DNA of 5,058 nucleotides, from positions 1 to 5,058 of the forward strand of contig JBJKQE010000201.1 of NCBI GenBank assembly GCA_046705645.1, read 5' to 3'. Of this stretch, positions 1 to 5,058 are shown piece after piece. The notes under the pieces were generated by a model, which was not told the DNA's origin, searched no databases, and worked only from the letters and a program-made list of their open reading frames with translations. The first letter of the stretch is position 1. Each line of letters starts with the position of its first letter. Source of the DNA: FEN-1297 sp046705645 (GTDB lineage: Bacteria > Bacteroidota > Ignavibacteria > Ignavibacteriales > Ignavibacteriaceae). The position numbers and the translations under genes were made by a program.

Positions 1-1049
1 CCGAACTCTTCGCCTTTTTTATTTTCTCTTTCCAAAATACCGTCTGTATATAATACCAGCACACCTTTGGGGGGGATAGAAATATAAGATCTTCTAAGGC
101 CAATCTCAGGCAAAGCTCCAAGTAATAATCCCGTTGAATCCAATTCAACAATTTCATTACCTTTAAGCAGCAGTGGGGAAGGGTGTCCGGCATTTATGTA
201 AAATAAGTTGCCGTTCCTTTCCATTTCAGAATAGAAAAGCGAAATAAACCGAGCAGAGTAATTGTTTTGATAAAGAACCGAATTAAGTTTTTTAATTGTG
301 TAGACAGTCTGCATATTTTTTTCAAGACCGACTCTTAAGCCGATTACTACATCGCGCACCATTAGTGCCGCAGGAATACCATGCCCGCTTGCATCGCCAA
401 TGCAAAAGCCGTATTGTTCGGAATCGAATTTAAAATAGTCGAATAGATCCCCGCCTACAAGTTCCGCTGGTTGGGAACGCCCTGCAATTTGATATCCCGG
501 AATAATAGGCGGACTAATAGGCAGAAGGCTTTTCTGAATTTGAGCAGCCTGTTCCAGTTCTCCTTTAACTGATTCTGAATATAACCTGTAATTTAATGCC
601 GTCCGTACTGCATTTAAACACAGGTCGACTTCCTCCCTTACCCATCCATCAATTAAATCAAATACAAAAATCCAGCGGTAATCTTGATTGTGAATTGTAA
701 AAGCTACGGGAATGGAATATCCTTTTTTGTTGACTCTTAATGATTCTATACCGTCTACAGGATTATCGAATATGTACATCTTTGAATGTAAAATGGAGTC
801 CGTAATATTCGAGTTCAAGGGTATCTTAGTCCCAGGATGATTTTGTTCGAGTTTATTATCCGGAAAAATTAAAAAGAATTCATCTTCGGATTGTTCAAAT
901 ATTCTGCCGTTATTTAGATGAAGATCTTTACCAAATGTATTTTCTATTTCTTTAACAATTGTAAAAAGGAAAACTTTGCCGGATTTTTCTTGTCCAATTT
1001 TAACAAGCAGTGAATCTAGTTTTCTATAAAATTCTTTGGGTTCTATCAT
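1..1049 (-). CDS. SpoIIE/RsbU-type PP2C protein serine/threonine phosphatase, 3' end missing
   Basis: The reverse strand is open from ATG at 1049 to the left edge: 349 codons with no stop, so the C-terminus lies outside the window. Residues ~175-349 are a SpoIIE/PP2C phosphatase domain. Visible motifs are GGDLFDYF (199-206), GDASGHGIPAALM (218-230), NAGHP (286-290) and YTDGILE (334-340). By family knowledge D201, D219 and D336 bind the catalytic Mn/Mg ions; the last acidic motif falls beyond the edge. Residues ~136-176 form a helical linker ending in IQKSLLP, typical before this domain. Residues 1-135 are a probable sensory domain, perhaps GAF-like, which I cannot assign securely. No membrane segment is seen. 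Such enzymes usually dephosphorylate STAS anti-anti-sigma proteins in partner-switching stress circuits, but no partner gene is visible. The ATG is preceded only by a weak purine stretch (AAAGAAAG). The gene lies 243 bp beyond copA, so it is probably a separate unit. Confidence 0.93.
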   Translation of the reverse strand, partial: MIEPKEFYRKLDSLLVKIGQEKSGKVFLFTIVKEIENTFGKDLHLNNGRIFEQSEDEFFLIFPDNKLEQNHPGTKIPLNSNITDSILHSKMYIFDNPVDGIESLRVNKKGYSIPVAFTIHNQDYRWIFVFDLIDGWVREEVDLCLNAVRTALNYRLYSESVKGELEQAAQIQKSLLPISPPIIPGYQIAGRSQPAELVGGDLFDYFKFDSEQYGFCIGDASGHGIPAALMVRDVVIGLRVGLEKNMQTVYTIKKLNSVLYQNNYSARFISLFYSEMERNGNLFYINAGHPSPLLLKGNEIVELDSTGLLLGALPEIGLRRSYISIPPKGVLVLYTDGILERENKKGEEF

Positions 1050-1206
1050 AAGCTTTCTTTAAAATAAATTTTACAAAAATACTCATAAAAAATTAAAGTT
1101 AAATAAAATAATAGTTAAGTTTGATGAAAGTGTGAAGTGGTGCAAAAGCTGTTTAGTTAGGATTTCTATGTTTTTATAAACTGTAATGAGTGTCCATAAT
1201 CAGTAA

Positions 1207-1234
1207 TTTGTAACTAGGAATTGTTCTCTGTCAA
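1207..1234 (-). promoter_or_regulatory. Possible sigma70-like promoter for the phosphatase gene
   Basis: On the minus strand a perfect TTGACA (1234-1229) is followed after 16 bp by TACAAA (1212-1207), a 4/6 match to TATAAT. It lies in the 243-bp gap between the copA stop and the phosphatase start and would give a leader of about 150 nt. A competing weak candidate is the TATTTTTG box at 1081-1074, which fits the Bacteroidota TAnnTTTG consensus and would give a very short leader but has no upstream TTG element. Neither is proven. I see no convincing terminator behind copA in this gap. Confidence 0.25.
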
Positions 1235-1292
1235 CTTTTCAGTTTATTTCATATTTGGTTTAATAGCTTAAGGTTTCCGTTTCCTTTTTGCT

Positions 1293-3551
1293 TCATTTCA
1301 CTTTAGCTCTCCTTAATAAGAGTGAATTTGAAACAACACTAACCGAACTGAAAGCCATTGCTGCAGCCGCATAAATAGGATTCAAAAAGCCCAAAGCAGC
1401 TACCGGAATGCCGATAACATTATAAACGAATGCCCAAAATAAATTTTGCTTTATTGTTCGTAAAGTTTTATTGGATAACTTTATGGCCTGAACGACTCCG
1501 TTAAGGTCGCCGTTTATTAGGGTAATATCCGAAGCTTCTATTGCAATATCAGTTCCTGTTCCAATTGCAATTCCGATATCTGCTTGTGCAAGAGCAGGGG
1601 AGTCATTAATTCCGTCTCCTACCATTGCTACAAACTTACCTTCCTTCTGCATCAGCTTAACTTGATTAGCCTTATCTTGAGGCATAACTTCGGCAATTAC
1701 TTTATTTACGCCTGCCTGTTTGGCTATTGCATCGGCAGTTCTTTGATTATCTCCGGTAATCATTACAACTTCAATTCCCATTTTCTTCAGTTTTGATATT
1801 GCCTCTTTTGAAGACGGCTTTATAGTATCAGCGACAGCAATAACACCGGAGAGTTCGCTATTAACTGATATGAAAATCGGTGTCTTGCCATTCATAGCCA
1901 GTTGAGCGGAAATTTCTTCAGCATTATTTGTATTTACAGAATATTCTTTCATCATTGCTAAGTTGCCTATAGCTACTGCCTGGCCATCAACAACTCCGGT
2001 AAGTCCCAAACCCGTTAAAGAATCAAATCCTTCAACATTACTTAAAGATATATTTTTATCCTTTGCATAATCAACTATAGCCATCCCCAGAGGATGTTCG
2101 GATTTATTCTCTATAGAGGCAGTAAGCTGAAGCAGTTTCTGTTCGTTGTATCCGTTCAATTTAATAATATCAGTAACCGACGGTTTACCTGAGGTAATAG
2201 TGCCGGTTTTATCCAGTACGACACTTATTATTTTATGAGCTCCTTCCAGGCTTTCTGCATTCTTAATTAAAATTCCATTTGATGCGCCAACACCTGTCCC
2301 AACCATTATTGCGGTAGGTGTTGCTAAACCCAAAGCACACGGACACGCAATAACCAGAACTGCGATAAAATTAATCATGGCGAACGTAAAGACGGTGCCG
2401 ACTGCAAAGTACCAGATTAAAAAAGTAACCAGCGCTATACTAATAACCGTAGGAACAAAGACCGAAGCTATTTTGTCGGCAAGGCTTTGTATCGGAGCTT
2501 TAGAGCCCTGGGCTTGTTCAACCATTTTAATGATCTGAGATATTACCGTATCTTTACCAATTGCCGTTGCTTTAAATGAAATACTTCCGTTTTTATTTAT
2601 AGTGCCGCCAATTACCTTATCATCGAGTTTTTTATCAACCGGAATACTTTCACCGGTTATCATAGATTCATCTATTGAAGAATTGCCTTCTAAAATTACG
2701 CCGTCTACCGGTATTTTTTCTCCCGGTCTAACAACTATTACGTCATTCACTAAAAGTTCGCTTATAAGGATATCGAATTCTTTTCCGTTTCTAATTACCC
2801 TGGCATTTTTAGGCTGCAGTCCCATTAGCTTTTTTATTGCACTGGAAGTTTTGTCTTTGGCTCTGGCTTCAAGAAGTCTTCCCATTAAAATTAAAGCAAT
2901 TATTGTTGTAGCAGTATCAAAATAAATATGTCCGCTTGAACTTGACAATGAAAGTAATTTAGGAAATAAAACCGCAATCGTACTGTAAAGGTATGCCGTG
3001 CCGGTACCAACTGCTACCAGCGTATTCATATCGGCTGAAAAGTGTTTTAGTAATCTCCATGTTATTGTGAAGAATCTTTTCCCGGATATAAACATAACAA
3101 CCGTAGTTGCAAGAAATAATAATCGATCAACATATTCGATAGGAATTGGCGACCATGCTTGAAACCAGCCGGTCATGCTTATCATGCTGATTGCCATAAT
3201 TGGAACTGTCATTATGGCAGCAAAAATAAATTCCACTTTTAACTGCTTATAAGATTTTTTTTGTTCCAAGTCTTCGGTCGATTCTATAATAGGTGAATCT
3301 TCTGTTATTTCTTTCTCTTCTATTTGAGGTATAACCAACTTATATCCGGCATCTTCTACAATAGTAGTAAGCTTATTAAGGTCTGTTGTTTTATTATCAA
3401 ACGAAAGAGTCACTTTCTCTGTGGCGAAATTTACATTCACACTACTAACACCTTCGGATTTTTTAAGAGCTTTCTCAACTCTTGCCACACAGCTTGCACA
3501 TGTCATCCCTTCAACCGGTAACGTTAATGTCTTTATTTCTTTTGTTTCCAT
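1293..3551 (-). CDS. copA: Copper-exporting P1B-1-type ATPase CopA
   Basis: This 752-residue inner-membrane pump should use ATP to move Cu(I), and probably Ag(I), out of the cytoplasm. One N-terminal HMA domain (~8-73) carries GMTCASC with C18 and C21, followed by an acidic linker (75-104). Eight membrane segments lie near 105-125, 142-160, 172-197, 210-229, 363-385, 391-413, 703-721 and 724-747. Visible motifs are TGES (299-302, actuator), CPC (403-405, TM6), DKTGT with phosphorylated D447, SEHPLG (484-489, nucleotide binding), TGDN (599-602) and GDGIND (645-650). Cu(I)-class signatures are YN (710-711, TM7) and M732xxSS (TM8). M175, E228 and D359 align with the Met-Glu-Asp transit residues described for CopA. 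Length and motifs are complete. The ATG has an AGGA Shine-Dalgarno (3561-3558) six bases upstream. It follows copZ by 58 bp, implying an operon. A CcoI/FixI-type role in oxidase assembly is possible but less likely beside a chaperone and regulator. Confidence 0.97.
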   Translation of the reverse strand: METKEIKTLTLPVEGMTCASCVARVEKALKKSEGVSSVNVNFATEKVTLSFDNKTTDLNKLTTIVEDAGYKLVIPQIEEKEITEDSPIIESTEDLEQKKSYKQLKVEFIFAAIMTVPIMAISMISMTGWFQAWSPIPIEYVDRLLFLATTVVMFISGKRFFTITWRLLKHFSADMNTLVAVGTGTAYLYSTIAVLFPKLLSLSSSSGHIYFDTATTIIALILMGRLLEARAKDKTSSAIKKLMGLQPKNARVIRNGKEFDILISELLVNDVIVVRPGEKIPVDGVILEGNSSIDESMITGESIPVDKKLDDKVIGGTINKNGSISFKATAIGKDTVISQIIKMVEQAQGSKAPIQSLADKIASVFVPTVISIALVTFLIWYFAVGTVFTFAMINFIAVLVIACPCALGLATPTAIMVGTGVGASNGILIKNAESLEGAHKIISVVLDKTGTITSGKPSVTDIIKLNGYNEQKLLQLTASIENKSEHPLGMAIVDYAKDKNISLSNVEGFDSLTGLGLTGVVDGQAVAIGNLAMMKEYSVNTNNAEEISAQLAMNGKTPIFISVNSELSGVIAVADTIKPSSKEAISKLKKMGIEVVMITGDNQRTADAIAKQAGVNKVIAEVMPQDKANQVKLMQKEGKFVAMVGDGINDSPALAQADIGIAIGTGTDIAIEASDITLINGDLNGVVQAIKLSNKTLRTIKQNLFWAFVYNVIGIPVAALGFLNPIYAAAAMAFSSVSVVSNSLLLRRAKVK

Positions 3552-3609
3552 CGTATTTCCTAAAATTACAGCTAAAAAATATCTTTTTAATACTCAAACA
3601 ATGTTTTTG

Positions 3610-3813
3610 TCAATTTAATAACTTATATCCGGCTTCCTCAATTGCATTGGCAAAAGCTTTAATATCGACTTTATTTTCATCATATTCGACTTTTGCACTG
3701 CCTATTTGAACATCTTCAACTTTTACATTATCTAATTTGCCTAATTCTTTTTTAACCGCCATTACACAGTGATTACATGACATACCTTCAATTTTTAATT
3801 CTGCTGTTTTCAT
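3610..3813 (-). CDS. copZ: CopZ-like copper chaperone, single HMA domain
   Basis: This 67-residue cytosolic protein consists of one complete HMA (ferredoxin-like beta-alpha-beta-beta-alpha-beta) domain. The metal loop is GMSCNHC at 10-16, with Cu(I)-binding C13 and C16. The His between the cysteines is seen in many bacterial CopZ proteins. The C-terminal EEAGYKLLN closely matches EDAGYKLV at the end of the CopA HMA domain. The expected role is to bind Cu(I) in the cytoplasm and pass it to CopA, and perhaps to exchange it with the regulator encoded upstream. The start is well supported: AAAGGA (3826-3821) lies seven bases before the ATG. It is the first gene of the copZ-copA pair and follows a 212-bp leader with repeats and a possible promoter. 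No signal peptide is seen. A MerP-like mercury role is unlikely because there is no export signal and no mer genes are visible. Confidence 0.9.
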   Translation of the reverse strand: MKTAELKIEGMSCNHCVMAVKKELGKLDNVKVEDVQIGSAKVEYDENKVDIKAFANAIEEAGYKLLN

Positions 3814-3864
3814 TTTTAATTCCTTTCAATATTCATTACGTACAATATTTTTTAATTTACAAAT

Positions 3865-3872
3865 CAAATTTA
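3865..3872 (-). promoter_or_regulatory. Possible TAnnTTTG-type promoter box for copZ-copA
   Basis: The minus strand reads TAAATTTG, an exact match to the Bacteroidota -7 consensus TAnnTTTG. Transcription would begin near 3858-3861, giving a leader of about 45 nt before the copZ ATG. No TTG element is found at the usual upstream distance; the phased repeats at 3893-3920 start just upstream of that point. A weak promoter next to regulator sites would suit activator dependence, but an 8-bp match in A/T-rich DNA can occur by chance. Confidence 0.3.
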
Positions 3873-3892
3873 ATGAATGAGCAAAGTAGATG

Positions 3893-3920
3893 TGTTATAA
3901 AATTTTTATAAAATGTTATA
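3893..3920. repeat. Helically phased direct repeats and palindrome upstream of copZ, candidate operator
   Basis: On the plus strand TTATA occurs at 3895, 3906 and 3916, steps of 11 and 10 bp, so all three face the same side of the helix. The longer unit TTATAAAAT is at 3895-3903 and 3906-3914. TGTTATA is at 3893-3899 and 3914-3920, exactly 21 bp apart. The same DNA holds a 17-bp palindrome (3895-3911, 8-bp arms, one central base). A 21-bp direct-repeat spacing is that of AraC-type half-sites, and the encoded regulator next door is of this class. Binding is an inference, and the A/T-rich background lowers confidence. Confidence 0.4.
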
Positions 3921-4025
3921 TCTTTTTAACGCTTTATTTAAGCTTGATTTAAGGCAAGTTATAGATTTTTAAGTAGGAAGGAGAGTTGCTCTAAAATTCT
4001 ATTTAATATCAAAAAGCCCGGATGT

Positions 4026-4637
4026 CTAATTCTCTTTTAAATGATCAAGCGGTTTGCGGATGTTTCCCGTCATGTTTTTAAACTGACTTGCAGTTAAACC
4101 GGTAATTTTTTTGAATTGATTGGACAAATGCTGAACACTGCTGTAGCCGAGTTTGTAAGAGATTTCACTTAAAGTTAATTCGCCGTATTTTAACAGCTCT
4201 TTTGCAAATTCTATCCTTTGCAGAATTATATATTGTTCAATGGTTATATTTTCAACTGAAGAAAATAGAGTACTGAGATAATGGTAATCCATCCCGATCC
4301 TTTCAACAATATAATCCGAATCTTTTATCCCGGTTTGGATTGTACTGTTGTTATTTCTAACTAAATCAAGGATTATCAGTTTAATTTTTTCAATTAACTT
4401 GGCGCGTTTATCTTCAATTAATTCAAAGCCGTTTTCTTCCAATACCTTTCTAATCTTATCCATTAATTCTTCATCTAAGATACCATCAACAATTACTTCG
4501 CCTAAAATAATGCTTCTTATATCCAGGCCTAATTTTTCAAATTCTTCTTTAACAACTTTAATGCATCGGTTACAGACCATATTTTTAATTAAAATTTTTG
4601 TCGTATCCGTCATGTTATTCTTATTATTTTGTGCCAT
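4026..4637 (-). CDS. AraC-family transcriptional regulator with N-terminal HMA metal-binding domain
   Basis: This 203-residue cytosolic protein has two parts. Residues ~13-75 resemble an HMA domain: the metal loop NMVCNRC has C22 and C25, and the domain ends in ENGFELI, parallel to the AGYKL ending in CopZ and CopA. A charged helix (~76-95) leads into an AraC/XylS-type double helix-turn-helix: first unit ~100-145, second unit ~152-187 with LSEISYKLGYSSVQHLSNQF and the closing GLTASQFK. The usual AraC cupin sensor domain is absent, so the HMA domain probably senses Cu(I) or a similar soft metal. I recall similar short HMA-AraC proteins in Bacteroidota, so the architecture is not unique. Lying 212 bp upstream of copZ in the same orientation, it probably controls copZ-copA. 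The ATG at 4637 has no Shine-Dalgarno; M9 (ATG at 4613) is a plausible alternative, since the first eight residues are an Asn-rich extension outside the domain. Confidence 0.88.
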   Translation of the reverse strand: MAQNNKNNMTDTTKILIKNMVCNRCIKVVKEEFEKLGLDIRSIILGEVIVDGILDEELMDKIRKVLEENGFELIEDKRAKLIEKIKLIILDLVRNNNSTIQTGIKDSDYIVERIGMDYHYLSTLFSSVENITIEQYIILQRIEFAKELLKYGELTLSEISYKLGYSSVQHLSNQFKKITGLTASQFKNMTGNIRKPLDHLKEN

Positions 4638-4702
4638 TTTTAAATAAAAATAAATATTAAATAAATAATTTTATCTTTTAAGTTAAAAAAATAACTATAT
4701 AT

Positions 4703-4737
4703 TTTTGAAAAGCAGATAAATTTTATCACATTCAAAA
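4703..4737. promoter_or_regulatory. Nested inverted repeat upstream of the HMA-AraC gene, candidate operator
   Basis: Inner arms GATAAA (4715-4720) and TTTATC (4722-4727) flank one base. Outer arms TTTTGAA (4703-4709) and TTCAAAA (4731-4737) flank them, offset by one base. The element lies 66 bp before the regulator's ATG and 10 bp after the cupin stop. Its nearly absent loop and A/T-only core argue against an intrinsic terminator, so an operator for autoregulation is a better guess. It could also be chance in a very A/T-rich gap. No clear -35/-10 pair is visible between 4638 and 4747. Confidence 0.3.
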
Positions 4738-4747
4738 TTTAGTTTAA

Positions 4748-5058
4748 TTATTTCTCGATTATAATTCTGTCTCCATGACTTTTAGGCTGAGATATGACAA
4801 GAAAGACTAAATCTTCTTTCCCTTCATTACTCAATTTATGAGATGTACCCGGCGAAATCTCTATTCCTTCGTTCGGGTGTAAGAACTTTTTTCCGTTTTC
4901 AAATTCAATTGTTGCTTGTCCATAAAGTATATAGAAAAATTGTCTGGCATTTTTATGAAAATGTTTAACTTCTGAAGACCCGGGAGGAACTCTTTCCTGT
5001 ATCACACTTAATTCTTCTTTCTTTACCAAGTGCCATCCGTCGCAGTTGTTTCCCCAAG
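4748..5058 (-). CDS. Small cupin-domain protein, 5' end missing
   Basis: The frame is open from the right edge to a TAA at 4748-4750, giving 102 visible residues. It continues upstream of the TTG at 5029: the nine codons before it read WGNNCDGWH, which runs naturally into LVKKEELSVIQERVPPG, so the true start is outside the window. The cupin beta-barrel is visible. Motif 1 is PPGSSEVKHFHKNARQ, with H32 and H34 as metal ligands (numbered from the first visible residue) and Q39 where Glu is usual; G45 closes it. Motif 2 is PGTSHKLSN with H73 as ligand. The fold usually binds one divalent metal, and small single-domain cupins have varied enzymatic or binding roles, so no substrate is assigned. 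It is cytosolic by appearance, with no signal peptide in the visible part. The 110-bp gap to the regulator gene gives no reason to place it in the copper unit. Confidence 0.85.
   Translation of the reverse strand, partial: WGNNCDGWHLVKKEELSVIQERVPPGSSEVKHFHKNARQFFYILYGQATIEFENGKKFLHPNEGIEISPGTSHKLSNEGKEDLVFLVISQPKSHGDRIIIEK

Noticed and set aside
69..75. Run of seven G (seven C on the coding strand) within the phosphatase gene, a possible slippage or phase-variation site
   Set aside because: The frame is intact across it (codons for Pro-Pro) and the YTDG motif follows in the same frame; one 7-base run is weak evidence for a contingency locus.
1270..1290. AAGG...CCTT hairpin followed by T residues on the plus strand, just after the copA stop
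   Set aside because: The stem is only 4 bp, and the T-run is on the strand opposite to copA transcription, so it would not terminate copA.
4011..4021. AAAAAGCCCGG, which on the minus strand reads CCGGGCTTTTT just after the regulator stop, like the 3' half of an intrinsic terminator
   Set aside because: No complementary GCCCGG arm exists nearby upstream on that strand, so no hairpin can form. An AGAG/CTCT hairpin further on has only 4-bp arms and no T-tract.
3814..4025. Search for a canonical copper box (TACAnnTGTA) or CueR-type spaced dyad before copZ
   Set aside because: No match was found by eye; the structure present is the TTATA/TGTTATA repeat set instead.
1584..4647. Several plus-strand open frames of 65-107 codons opposite copA, copZ and the regulator gene
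   Set aside because: Each lies antisense to a well-supported gene, has no recognisable domain or ribosome binding site, and has a composition expected from the complementary strand.

Overview
The window is A+T-rich and almost fully coding. All five genes lie on the minus strand, so biological order runs from high to low coordinates. Codon use, A/T-rich leaders with weak or absent Shine-Dalgarno sequences, a TAnnTTTG-like box, and a metal-binding (HMA) domain fused to an AraC-type DNA-binding domain all suggest the Bacteroidota/Ignavibacteriota (Chlorobi) group. This placement is an inference from gene style, since no rRNA or marker gene is present.

Layout in transcription order: (i) the 3' part of a small cupin protein, cut by the right edge (4748-5058); (ii) a 110-bp A/T-rich gap with a nested inverted repeat (4703-4737); (iii) a 203-residue HMA-AraC fusion regulator (4026-4637); (iv) a 212-bp gap with helically phased TTATA repeats (3893-3920) and a possible promoter box; (v) a 67-residue copper-chaperone-like HMA protein, copZ (3610-3813); (vi) a 752-residue copper-exporting P1B-1 ATPase, copA (1293-3551), 58 bp downstream of copZ and probably co-transcribed with it; (vii) a 243-bp gap with a possible sigma70-like promoter; (viii) a SpoIIE/RsbU-type PP2C phosphatase running off the left edge (1-1049). 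There is no gene-free stretch over 300 bp, and I see no RNA gene, insertion sequence or CRISPR array.

The core is a compact copper-homeostasis module in which the same small HMA fold appears three times: on the pump, as the free cytosolic chaperone, and on the presumed transcriptional sensor. The likely circuit is that CopZ carries Cu(I) to CopA for export, while the HMA-AraC protein senses the metal and controls copZ-copA through the repeats upstream of copZ. Those repeats include a TGTTATA pair 21 bp apart, the spacing of classical AraC half-sites, placed just upstream of the candidate promoter. The flanking cupin and phosphatase genes have no evident link to copper and are probably independent neighbours.
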